From contig JAKAVV010000001.1 in assembly GCA_021817145.1 (NCBI GenBank), forward strand, positions 62,001 to 126,000: a DNA stretch of 64,000 nucleotides, in the 5' to 3' direction. The position numbers and the translations under genes were made by a program. Positions 41,046 through 50,146 of this stretch are shown one piece after another. Position 1 is the stretch's first letter. The number at the start of each line of letters is the position of its first letter. The notes beneath the pieces were generated by a model. It had not been told where the DNA came from, did not search any database, and saw only the letters and a list, made by a program, of their open reading frames with translations. This DNA is from a bacterium. GTDB taxonomy: Bacteria > Vulcanimicrobiota > JABDET01.

Positions 41046-43274
41046 TCAAGCTGATTTCGTAAATTCACCTATTGGAATATGGCTTAAATTTTGGATTAAT
41101 AATCTAACTAAAGCGGGATCAAAGAGCGTTCCCGCTTCTTTTTTTATCTCTTGAATGGCTCTTTCTGTATGAACCTGCCCAAGCTGAGGGGCATTTGCTG
41201 AAATATCATCAAACGCATTTGCCAGGGATAAAATGCGGGATCCAATCGGGATCTCTTCTCCTTTTAATCCATCAGGGAACCCTTTCCCATCATACCGTTC
41301 ATAAAAATGGTATAAAATGGGTAGAAAAGGGAACTTTCCTGAGAGAGGCTGTAGAATTTTAAGCCCTGTTTTAAGGGGGATTAAGATCTGCTTCCAATCC
41401 TCTTCTGTTAACCCTTCTGGTTTTCGGTAAAGTGTTTCAAAATGCCCCATTTTTCCGATTTCATGCAGTAAAGCAGCGGATCTGATGGTTTCCAGCTCTT
41501 CAGCTGGCAGACTGCATGCTTTTCCAAGCATAATGGCATAACTGGCAACCCGTTCACTGTGTCCTTTGTTAACAGGTTGATAAAACTCCACCGCTCTCAG
41601 CAGAGCTTTCATGGCATCTAGATATAACTGGCTCAAGTTCTGGCTTAGAATACAGGTTTGAATCCCTGAAGCAATTTGGTTTCCAAGAAATGAGAGGGAA
41701 ATTAAATCTTCCTGGCGATAGGTTTGATTTAATGACCCGGCCCAAACAACTCCAATAATTTCATTTTTTGAAATGAGAGGAGCAGCTAAAAATGAGGAAA
41801 CTTCAAGATCTTTTTCAAATTTTGCGGTCAGTGATGAAGTTTGGAGGTTTTCGATGCAAATTCCTTTTCCTTCAGAAGCAGCTTTTCCGCAAATCCCTTC
41901 TTGAGGATTTAGAGTTTGATTCTCTGTATTTGGAGAGACTCCTGATGCAATATTGAGAACCAGTTTTCCTTCAGAATTTTTCAATAAAATTCCTGCTGCA
42001 TGAGTGTCATGAATAATTTCCTGAGTTAGAGTTAAAGCAGATTCTAGAAATTCGTCCAGGGTGAAATCTCCGGTGTGAAGTTGGCTGACTTGATTGAAAC
42101 CCTGCCATTCCTGGAGTTTGTTTAATAAAGCTGTTTCTGTTTTGCGGCTCTCTGCCAGAACCAGAATTCCTGTAAAGAGCAGTGTCAGAAGACAAAGAGA
42201 AATAACGTTTAAGACAGCGCCAGTAAGGGCAAAGAGCAAAAATCCAGAGATAAAGATTCCAAAGCAGAGAAAACTCACCCAGGGAAGAAATTTTTTCCAG
42301 GGGTAAGAGGGAAGAAAATACCCTAAAATAAACCCTAAAATCAAAAGCAAGATTAATTTTTTGAGTGGAGAAATCGGATAAATAAACTGCTGTTTCAACA
42401 TATTGTCAAGAATTTGCGCTTGAATATCAAGCCCGGGCAGAGCTCCAACAGGAGTAATTTTAATATCCTGCCCAAGAGGAGAAGTAATCCCGATCAATAC
42501 AATTTTATGGCGAAAGATCTTCTGATAAGGGAAATTTGGATTTAAAAGTTGGTCCGCTGGAATGGATCGGAAATGAGAATGATTGTAATTGATCCAGAGC
42601 GCCCTTTCTCCATCTAATGGGATTTTTAGTGATCCAACTTGAAGCATTCTTCCCTTCTGCGCTGTTCTTTTAAAGAGGATCTTTTTATACAATAGATAAG
42701 CTTCTAGAGCAAAAGCGGGATAAACCTTACCCTGATAATGGGTTAAAAGCAGGGTGCGGTGAACTCCAAACTGGTCGGTTTCCACATTGACAAACCCCTG
42801 GTTTGTTTTTTGGGAAAACGGAGGGGCAGGGGAGACCTCCTGGACTGGGGAGGATAAAATACTCGTTTTACCTTTTTCTAAATAATTAAACCAAATCGGT
42901 AAAATAACATTTTTATGAAGAGTAGAAGCGAATTTTAAATCACTTGAAGAAGGAGTTGAAAAATCCAGATCAAATCCAATTACAGAGGCTTTTGCTTTTT
43001 CCAGTTTTTTTGTTATTTCCCCCCAAATCTTTCGATTCCAGGGCCATTTCCCGACTTTTTGGATTGAATGAGTTGTAATTGGAAGGAGTAGGATAGGGCT
43101 TGAACCAGAGGAATGTGGTTGGAAGATTCCTCTGATTGAAAAACAAGTTTTTAACCAGTAAGCATTGGCTAAATCGAAGAAACCTAATCTGCTGACTCCA
43201 AAAGCGCAGAATGCCAGAATAATCCCTAATTTTATCCATTTTGCGCTGCTTTTAAGCCAGGCTGAAGTTTTCAT
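41046..43274 (-). CDS. CHASE2-GAF-HD-GYP-like protein with degenerate HD-GYP ligands
   Basis: CHASE2-like SPILLLPITTHSIQKVGKWPWNRKIWGEITKKLEKAKASVIGFDLDF; TM segments; GAF; HD-GYP-like HSERVASYAIML...LHEIGKMG...YERYDGKGFPDGLKGEEIPIGSRIL. Confidence 0.85.
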   Translation of the reverse strand: MKTSAWLKSSAKWIKLGIILAFCAFGVSRLGFFDLANAYWLKTCFSIRGIFQPHSSGSSPILLLPITTHSIQKVGKWPWNRKIWGEITKKLEKAKASVIGFDLDFSTPSSSDLKFASTLHKNVILPIWFNYLEKGKTSILSSPVQEVSPAPPFSQKTNQGFVNVETDQFGVHRTLLLTHYQGKVYPAFALEAYLLYKKILFKRTAQKGRMLQVGSLKIPLDGERALWINYNHSHFRSIPADQLLNPNFPYQKIFRHKIVLIGITSPLGQDIKITPVGALPGLDIQAQILDNMLKQQFIYPISPLKKLILLLILGFILGYFLPSYPWKKFLPWVSFLCFGIFISGFLLFALTGAVLNVISLCLLTLLFTGILVLAESRKTETALLNKLQEWQGFNQVSQLHTGDFTLDEFLESALTLTQEIIHDTHAAGILLKNSEGKLVLNIASGVSPNTENQTLNPQEGICGKAASEGKGICIENLQTSSLTAKFEKDLEVSSFLAAPLISKNEIIGVVWAGSLNQTYRQEDLISLSFLGNQIASGIQTCILSQNLSQLYLDAMKALLRAVEFYQPVNKGHSERVASYAIMLGKACSLPAEELETIRSAALLHEIGKMGHFETLYRKPEGLTEEDWKQILIPLKTGLKILQPLSGKFPFLPILYHFYERYDGKGFPDGLKGEEIPIGSRILSLANAFDDISANAPQLGQVHTERAIQEIKKEAGTLFDPALVRLLIQNLSHIPIGEFTKSA
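41111..41147 (+). terminator. Putative rho-independent terminator of dnaK inside the convergent gene's 3' end
   Basis: AAGCGGGA-tcaaagagcgt-TCCCGCTT followed by ctttttttat. Confidence 0.55.
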
Positions 43275-43297
43275 CGAGTTTGATCCACAGATCTCTT

Positions 43298-43726
43298 TTA
43301 TCCTTTTCCACAAGTTAAGGTGTCAGGTGTTTCGACTTCATAATTTATGCCATTTTTAAGGGCGCGCGTAAAATAAACAAAAGCGCTCTTTTTCTTTTTT
43401 TGAATCGTTTGATCCCAATATCCTGAGTGTGTTGAATTGAAAAATGTCCAGAGGGTTACTTTCATACGAGAGCTGATGGTAACCATTTTTCCGTTGGACA
43501 ACTTTAAGATGCAGAAGCAGTGAGGTCCTGTTTTAATGGTGTCTCCATTAACAATTGTTTCTGATTTTTTTAATTGGCTCATGGTTCCATGATGGAGTAG
43601 AATCACCCCATTTGTTGTGTAAAGAATTGTGGCTTGTGGGGAATAGATAAATCCTTTTTCTGCTTGTCCAGGGTTCCAGACAGCTGTCAGTAAGCATAAA
43701 AAAGTGAGAAGATACAATTTTCTCAT
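43298..43726 (-). CDS. Short FecR-like secreted protein
   Basis: Signal peptide; IVNGDTIKTGPHCFCILKLSNGKMVTISSRMKV...INYEVETP resembles FecR domains. Confidence 0.65.
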   Translation of the reverse strand: MRKLYLLTFLCLLTAVWNPGQAEKGFIYSPQATILYTTNGVILLHHGTMSQLKKSETIVNGDTIKTGPHCFCILKLSNGKMVTISSRMKVTLWTFFNSTHSGYWDQTIQKKKKSAFVYFTRALKNGINYEVETPDTLTCGKG

Positions 43727-43867
43727 AAATCTCTCCATCTTTATTATACTCTGCCAGAGAGTAAAAAGATACTGCGTAATTGAACGATTTTACGATCCCA
43801 ATTGGAGGAGGCAGAAGTAAGCTCAGAAGGGCAGAGCAAAATAAGAGAGGAATGTGGACTTACTGGA

Positions 43868-43900
43868 ATAAAAAAAAGAGGAGGCTTTTAAGCCTCCTCT
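43868..43900 (-). terminator. Rho-independent terminator of the SLH porin gene
   Basis: Perfect 10-bp stem AGAGGAGGCT-tttA-AGCCTCCTCT with a poly-A tract on the + strand (U tract on the - strand transcript). Confidence 0.85.
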
Positions 43901-43915
43901 CAACGATTTTACTTT

Positions 43916-46270
43916 TTAGAACAAGAAGCGTAAACCAGAAGAAACCTGGGTTCCATTATATCCGCTGACATGAGTGCCAACTGCGCCAACAGAAGCGCCG
44001 TCACTGTTATCATTCAGATAGAACTGGTTGTACATGATCCAGGCTTGAGCATTTTTGGTGAAGTTGTAATTGACTCCAACATAAGGCCCAAATTGTTTGA
44101 ATAGAAAATCGCCATGAGTGGTTGGAGATTCAAGGTACTGTCCTGCTCCATTGGATAAGAACTGATCATAACCAGCAGAAATAACCCATAGATTGTTTCC
44201 TGCTGGCATATAGTTCAGTCCAGCTCTCCACCAGTTAGACTGCAGGTTAATATTATTTTCATCAGTGGTTGGACGCTGAATCTGGTTGCTGATGTAAATT
44301 CCAGACAGTGAAAGCTCTTTATAAGGAGTGTAATCAGCATAGCCGTACCAAGTAATAATTCTTCCTTTTGGAGGATTCGGTAATCCAGGGACAGCATAGA
44401 AAACAGGTTCATAAAAACCGGGTTGGAATTCATTGGTTGTCGTGGTATCTGTTGCCTGTGTCAGGTTTTCATACCATCCTCCAACATTCCCTTTTCCATA
44501 ATTCCAGTTCAGGTAAGCTCTGTACCCATTTCGATTATTGGGGTATTTTCGGGAATTATGAGCCTGGTAGAAAAGATCTCCTGCTCCTGTTTGAGCCCCC
44601 ATAAAAAATGGCGTGGTATAAGGGATACTGTAAGTTGACATAAAAGGATATTCTAGATAGTCAATAGGTAGTCCAGTATTGAACTGAGCAGCTGGGACAT
44701 TCAATTCAGAGATAAAGGGATCATAGGTTGGCTGAACATCTAAATAATCTGCTCCACCCGTGACTTTTCCAGCGGTTTTTCCGATAGCGATTCCTGCATC
44801 CCACATATCTCCGCTGACATTATTATAAAGGGAGCTGGCATGGTTTCCATTGTATTCGCTGTTTCCATATTTGCCCCAAACTCCAAGCCAATTTAAATTC
44901 TTTTTGAAGTGAAGGACAAAATCTGCTCCATACATGTTCTCTTCTTGTGGTCCAATGCCGACTGGAGTGAGTGTGGTTGGATTGGGCATTGACCATGATC
45001 CTGGATTGTCAACTCCAGAACCGAAAGCAGCTCCAGTTCCAGCAGGTTGAGAAGCTGAGTCATTCATGAGTCTGACAAAAGCCCCAGTGATTTTAGCATT
45101 TAAAGCGGAATCTTTGAATTTATACCCTAAAGCTCCGCCGAAGACTTCGTTCTGCCATAAAGTAGGAGTGCCAGAATCAAATCCAGCGCTGGAAGGGAGT
45201 TTTCCAGCTGCGATTTCATAGTTAAGTCCTGTTCCAATGGTCGTTACAGTTCCATAGAGCTGTCCGCCGTAGAAAGGAAGATAATCAGGTCCATAGATTC
45301 CAGGATTAGGTGTTCCTTCTAACATGAAATCTGGAATATAAGCTGGTCTCCAATCTCCGACAACAGCCGTTGTGTCGCCACTGTCATTTTGGACATAAAT
45401 CTGGCTGAGGTTAGCATTTAAATTATGAAGGAAAGCAGTATTGACTCCACTTGCCGCAACTCCTCCTTGCGGATTATAAGCAGGGTTGTCAAGGGTTGGG
45501 GCTGTTACACCGTAAGTGTAGCCATTTCCCATATCTCCTTGATTATTGTAAAGGGCGATAGTTCCCCCTGCATTCCACTTGTTTTGGAGTTTAGCGTCAA
45601 CTTGAAAATATCCAACTTCTGTTAAAGCGGTTCCGCTTTGAGCAGGGAAAACAGTAATCAAGCGATTCATGGGATAACCTTCTACATCCCCTTCCCATGG
45701 ATTATTCTGCCACCTATGGCGGTAAACATGGGTGTGATCCCACAGTGAATTTTCACCGGTAGTTGGTTCTCGATTTCCAATGGTTAAAGAATCGAATTGA
45801 TAAGGGGAAGCAGCTTCAGTATCATTGGACTGAGCATATCCAACAGTTGAGAATCGGGTTTCAAACCCTCCGTGCAGTCTGACTGCAGCCAGTTTTTTAA
45901 CTTGACCTTGCAGAGAAGCCAGAGTGTTTTCGACATTGCTGAGTCTAACACCCATAGCGTCTAATTCGTTTTTGTACTCATTGACCAGTCGTCTGATTGC
46001 ATCGAGATCAGCTTTTGTGACTTGTGGCTTTTGTCTTTCCAAGTACTCCACCAATCTTGCCACAATCATAGCGACTTGATAACGAGTAGCGGGTTGGGCT
46101 CCTCGAAATGTTCCATCTGGGAAACCTTCGACAAGCCCTTTTTGCGCTAATAACTCAACTGCTTTTGTTGCCCAGTGATGAGCGGGCAGATCGCTGAAGG
46201 GCGAAGCAAAAGCTGGGAGAGCCATGCCAAAGGCGAAAACAACTAATAATAATGTTGCGATTTTTCGCAT
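43916..46270 (-). CDS. SLH-domain outer-membrane porin
   Basis: Signal peptide; SPFSDLPAHHWATKAVELLAQKGLVEGFPDGTFRGAQPATRYQVAMIVARLVE; coiled coil; long beta-barrel-like C-terminus ending in LRFLF. Confidence 0.88.
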   Translation of the reverse strand: MRKIATLLLVVFAFGMALPAFASPFSDLPAHHWATKAVELLAQKGLVEGFPDGTFRGAQPATRYQVAMIVARLVEYLERQKPQVTKADLDAIRRLVNEYKNELDAMGVRLSNVENTLASLQGQVKKLAAVRLHGGFETRFSTVGYAQSNDTEAASPYQFDSLTIGNREPTTGENSLWDHTHVYRHRWQNNPWEGDVEGYPMNRLITVFPAQSGTALTEVGYFQVDAKLQNKWNAGGTIALYNNQGDMGNGYTYGVTAPTLDNPAYNPQGGVAASGVNTAFLHNLNANLSQIYVQNDSGDTTAVVGDWRPAYIPDFMLEGTPNPGIYGPDYLPFYGGQLYGTVTTIGTGLNYEIAAGKLPSSAGFDSGTPTLWQNEVFGGALGYKFKDSALNAKITGAFVRLMNDSASQPAGTGAAFGSGVDNPGSWSMPNPTTLTPVGIGPQEENMYGADFVLHFKKNLNWLGVWGKYGNSEYNGNHASSLYNNVSGDMWDAGIAIGKTAGKVTGGADYLDVQPTYDPFISELNVPAAQFNTGLPIDYLEYPFMSTYSIPYTTPFFMGAQTGAGDLFYQAHNSRKYPNNRNGYRAYLNWNYGKGNVGGWYENLTQATDTTTTNEFQPGFYEPVFYAVPGLPNPPKGRIITWYGYADYTPYKELSLSGIYISNQIQRPTTDENNINLQSNWWRAGLNYMPAGNNLWVISAGYDQFLSNGAGQYLESPTTHGDFLFKQFGPYVGVNYNFTKNAQAWIMYNQFYLNDNSDGASVGAVGTHVSGYNGTQVSSGLRFLF

Positions 46271-46486
46271 TTAATACCTCCTTTTTTGTTGAAGTAAGCA
46301 CTTTCGTGCTTTTTGATGTTCGAGTTTGGTTTTAAACTCTTTTATTTAATCCCTCCTTTCCTTAAATATCATCTACTTTTTGAATTATACCTCCCACTTA
46401 TTCAAGAGGTGCCTTTAAATTCCTTCTTTGGAAAAGATAGCTGAATATAAAAAAAGAGGAGGCTGGCTGCTTCCTTCTTTTCACAT

Positions 46487-47680
46487 TTAAAACACCATGG
46501 CAACAGTTGTGGTGTTGTGCATTCCTGATAATTGTCCCTGCACCATCATAATCTCTCCATAAGTTTCGAATCCAATAACAGGAGCTTTTACCGTTTCCTT
46601 GATTCCATCTACCGCTTTTTTAAAATCTTCTCCAAGATAAAGGGAACGGCAGATGCAGTCGAAAATGATTCCTCCTGAAGCTTTTTTTCCTCCTAGATTT
46701 TTTACCGCGATCTCAGCAGCTTCTTTAGCGGATTTAATTTGGTCCTCTTTTTCACTAGACATTCCTCGAATAATCAGCCCTTCTGGGATTTCGCAGGCAA
46801 ATTGAATAGATTTATCCGGATTAACCTGTAAAGGGGCTCTTACTTTAAACTCTTTCCCCATGACAATTCCCGCTTCATTAGCGAGTAAAAAGCTGGAAAT
46901 TTGATCTTTAGGCGCTGTATTTAGATTGATCCCCGATTTTTTTGCCACAGGCTCCATTTGTTCTTTCCATTCTTCAAAAGCGGGTCTTCCATTGAGTTCT
47001 TTAACAATATTCCCATCTGATTTCGTAACAAAAAGAGGTTTTGTTGCTGGTGTATGTCCGTGTTTTACTCCAAGCCCGAAAGGGGTTTTAGAAAAAATAA
47101 GAGCGACTGTCAGCGCATCTGTTAGAGCTTTATCATTGCAAAAGACCCAGGTTTCCTTAAACTTGCAGTCATCTCCAGCAGCTCCTCCACCAAATTTTGT
47201 ATCTGTTCCTAATGCATAGAGCAGTTCTTCAACTGCCTCTTCTCCCTGTCCTGCCATTCCATCAATCAGAGTGACTGCGGATTTATAAGGATAACCATCA
47301 ATATGAGAAGGGAACCCTTCTCTTGCTTGAGCGATTGCGTTTCTTCTGTTTTTACGTAAGCCCTGCCCTATGCCCACATAAATTTTGGAATCTGGAATAC
47401 TGAGCATTCCGACAGCAGCAAGCCCTTTCCCAACAATCTCTTCAGTAAATTCCCCTGCTGTTGTGCAGCCAATTAAGGGGGTTGTTCCAGTGATAGATCG
47501 TATTCCTTTAATGACCTCGGGGAAATTATATTGGGTTCCCATAAATACCAGAATCAAATCCGAGTTTTTAACCCCGAATTTTATTTTAGCTTTCCGGGCT
47601 GCTTCTTCCCCTGTTTTATAACTATCTGTTCCTTTTGCATATCCTGTTGCCAGACTCGTTGTTTCGATTTTTAAAGACAT
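46487..47680 (-). CDS. FIST-domain (FIST_N/FIST_C) sensory protein
   Basis: SLATGYAKGTDSYKTGEEAARKA...LILVFMGTQYN...LIGCTTAGEFTEE; C-term FDCICRSLYLG...VIGFETYGEI. Confidence 0.85.
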   Translation of the reverse strand: MSLKIETTSLATGYAKGTDSYKTGEEAARKAKIKFGVKNSDLILVFMGTQYNFPEVIKGIRSITGTTPLIGCTTAGEFTEEIVGKGLAAVGMLSIPDSKIYVGIGQGLRKNRRNAIAQAREGFPSHIDGYPYKSAVTLIDGMAGQGEEAVEELLYALGTDTKFGGGAAGDDCKFKETWVFCNDKALTDALTVALIFSKTPFGLGVKHGHTPATKPLFVTKSDGNIVKELNGRPAFEEWKEQMEPVAKKSGINLNTAPKDQISSFLLANEAGIVMGKEFKVRAPLQVNPDKSIQFACEIPEGLIIRGMSSEKEDQIKSAKEAAEIAVKNLGGKKASGGIIFDCICRSLYLGEDFKKAVDGIKETVKAPVIGFETYGEIMMVQGQLSGMHNTTTVAMVF

Positions 47681-47812
47681 GACGCACCTCCTGAAGTGAG
47701 TATTGCTTTTTGGCTTCTTGGCGCTTTTATGGATTCCTGCATAAGGAAAAAAATTTAGATATAGTCCTTTTGTCCCTGTTCAAAATTTTTAGTAAAGTAT
47801 ATAATAAAAAGG

Positions 47813-48967
47813 ATGAGTGATTTAATGATAACTGGATCTTTGTCTCAGAAAAAAGAAGCAAAAGAGTTTTTTTTAGAGTTTCTTTCAGGCCAATCTTCAT
47901 TTAATCAGATTATTACCATTAATACAACAAGAATTGAAACTTTGTTAATAGAGTTTTTTAAAGTGACAGAAAAATTAAATCAACAGTTGATTCAAGCTGC
48001 CACTACAGTAACTGATTCATCTGCTTTATCCCGGCAGCTGACTGCTGCTGTTGAAGAGATCGCAAAAGGAATGGAGTCTCAGCTTAAAAGTGTTATGGAA
48101 GTGTCCAGAACTGTTTCTGATACTTCGGAGATTTTTAAAAGCGTTGTTGAAAAATCTCGTGAAACCTCTCTTCTTTCTTCTCAAACAACTCAGGCTGCTC
48201 GTCATGGGGCAGAACTTATTTCTCTTTCAGGCAGGGCAATTCAAGAAGTAAAAGCAATTTCTGACAAATCCGTTTTTCAAGTCGTTGAACTTCAGGAAAG
48301 TTCTGAGCGGATTAGCGAAATCGTTGAGTTGATTGATGATGTGGCTCAACAAACAAATTTGCTGGCTTTGAATGCAGCGATTGAGGCCGCCCGCGCGGGG
48401 GAACATGGTAGGGGATTTGCAGTGGTAGCCGAGGAGATCGGGAAATTGGCTTCAAAATCTCGTTCTGCCACAAAAGAGATTCGGCATATTTTAACAGGAG
48501 TTCAAAAAGGAACTAAAGATGTGGCTGTAACCATTGATATTAGCAAAAAAGAGGCGGAAAAGGGGTTAAACCTTTCCATAGAATCGGTTGCCGAAATTCA
48601 AACAATTGTTGCTGCAATGGAAAATACAGACAAGAATGCGCAGACCGTTTTTGATTTTTGCCAAGAGATTGAGAAAAAGTTTGCAAATTTAATTTCTGCC
48701 ACTACCACCATGTCTTCGATATCGGAAGAATATACTGCCACTGGGGAAGAGGTCGCTGCAAGCGCCCAAGAAATCAACTCTGCGTTTAAAAAATTGACGC
48801 AGTCCACTGAAGCGATTAATGCTGATATGGAGGATTTTACAAATCAGAGGGTGCTGCTTCGTTCTACTCTGACCAAGATTTTGGGAGAAACGAAGCAGGC
48901 TATTAAGGGGTTTGAAGAGTTATATCATACATTTCAAAAAGCTGTTGAAGCATTGGAAGAGTCTTAA
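47813..48967 (+). CDS. Cytoplasmic methyl-accepting chemotaxis protein
   Basis: [43 protein letters not shown] hairpin signature; no TM segment. Confidence 0.92.
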   Translation: MSDLMITGSLSQKKEAKEFFLEFLSGQSSFNQIITINTTRIETLLIEFFKVTEKLNQQLIQAATTVTDSSALSRQLTAAVEEIAKGMESQLKSVMEVSRTVSDTSEIFKSVVEKSRETSLLSSQTTQAARHGAELISLSGRAIQEVKAISDKSVFQVVELQESSERISEIVELIDDVAQQTNLLALNAAIEAARAGEHGRGFAVVAEEIGKLASKSRSATKEIRHILTGVQKGTKDVAVTIDISKKEAEKGLNLSIESVAEIQTIVAAMENTDKNAQTVFDFCQEIEKKFANLISATTTMSSISEEYTATGEEVAASAQEINSAFKKLTQSTEAINADMEDFTNQRVLLRSTLTKILGETKQAIKGFEELYHTFQKAVEALEES

Positions 48968-49006
48968 GAAGTTTAGACAGGAAGAAAAATCCGATCATCG
49001 AAATTC

Positions 49007-49930
49007 ATGCCTGTTATGTCTTTTTTACGTAAAACTTTTTTGATTCTTTCTGAGAACAGCTGGCTGCATCAATTTATTATGAGTCATGGATTTTCTAAAA
49101 ATATGGCATCCAGATTTATCGCAGGCGAAACCTTGCAAGATGCGGTTCAAGTAATCCAGATGCTGAACAAAAAAGGGATGACCGCTACTTTTGACCATCT
49201 TGGGGAGAATGTTAGAACAGAAGAAGAAGCACTTCATGCTTCTGAAATTTATTTTCAAATTTTAGAAAAAATTCAAGAAACGAAGATCTCTTCTAATGTT
49301 TCATTAAAAATGACGGAAATGGGGCTGGATCTAAATCTTGAGCTGGCTCGTCTAAATCTTGAAAAAATTTTAGCAAAAGCCGCTGAATTGAACAATTTTA
49401 TTAGAATTGACATGGAAAGTTCAAATTACACAGAAAAAACATTGGCGCTTTTTAAACAGGTTTATTCATCTTATAAAAACGTCGGTGTTGTGATTCAGGC
49501 TTATCTTTATCGGAGCGAAAAAGATATTGATGATTTAATCCAGATTCAAGCTCGAGTTCGTCTGTGCAAAGGGGCTTACAGCGAACCTCCTGACTTAGCT
49601 TTCCCTAAAAAAGCGGATGTGGATCGGAATTACATCAAACTCATAAAAAAACTTCTTTTAAAAGGGAATTACCCCGCTTTTGCGACTCATGATCCTAGAA
49701 TGATAGAAGCAGTTAAAAAGACTGCTCAAGAAAATCGGATTACTCCCGACCGTTTTGAATTTCAGATGCTTTATGGAATTCGCAGAGATCTTCAAGAGCA
49801 GTTGGTGCAAGAGGGGTACAATCTGCGGATTTACGTTCCTTATGGAACCATGTGGTATCCGTATTTTATGAGGCGGCTGGCAGAAAGACCTGCCAATCTC
49901 CTTTTCTTCTTAAAGAATTTAGCTCGATAA
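49007..49930 (+). CDS. Proline dehydrogenase
   Basis: TFDHLGENVRTEEEA; RLCKGAYSEP; FEFQMLYGIRRDLQEQLVQEGYNLRIYVPYGTMWYPYFMRRLAERPAN. Confidence 0.92.
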   Translation: MPVMSFLRKTFLILSENSWLHQFIMSHGFSKNMASRFIAGETLQDAVQVIQMLNKKGMTATFDHLGENVRTEEEALHASEIYFQILEKIQETKISSNVSLKMTEMGLDLNLELARLNLEKILAKAAELNNFIRIDMESSNYTEKTLALFKQVYSSYKNVGVVIQAYLYRSEKDIDDLIQIQARVRLCKGAYSEPPDLAFPKKADVDRNYIKLIKKLLLKGNYPAFATHDPRMIEAVKKTAQENRITPDRFEFQMLYGIRRDLQEQLVQEGYNLRIYVPYGTMWYPYFMRRLAERPANLLFFLKNLAR

Positions 49931-49962
49931 ATTAAAGATAGTCTTTTTTCTCTTGACATGGT

Positions 49963-50142
49963 TTGCCATATCGCTTTGGGAAGCCTCTGCAGTACAGCTT
50001 GAAAGGCGCTCGAACGATGCGTATAGGGGATTATCGAGTTGTGTATGTTTTAAAAGGTGAAGAGATTTGGGTTCTTGCTATTATTCACCGAAAAGAAGAT
50101 TACCATGGGCTTGAAAAAAGATTATCGTGGCTTCCAAGATAA
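49963..50142 (+). pseudogene. RelE/ParE-family toxin remnant (C-terminal part)
   Basis: My translation, absent from the ORF track: LPYRFGKPLQYSLKGARTMRIGDYRVVYVLKGEEIWVLAIIHRKEDYHGLEKRLSWLPR*; in-frame TGA upstream. Confidence 0.75.
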
Positions 50143-50146
50143 AAAT

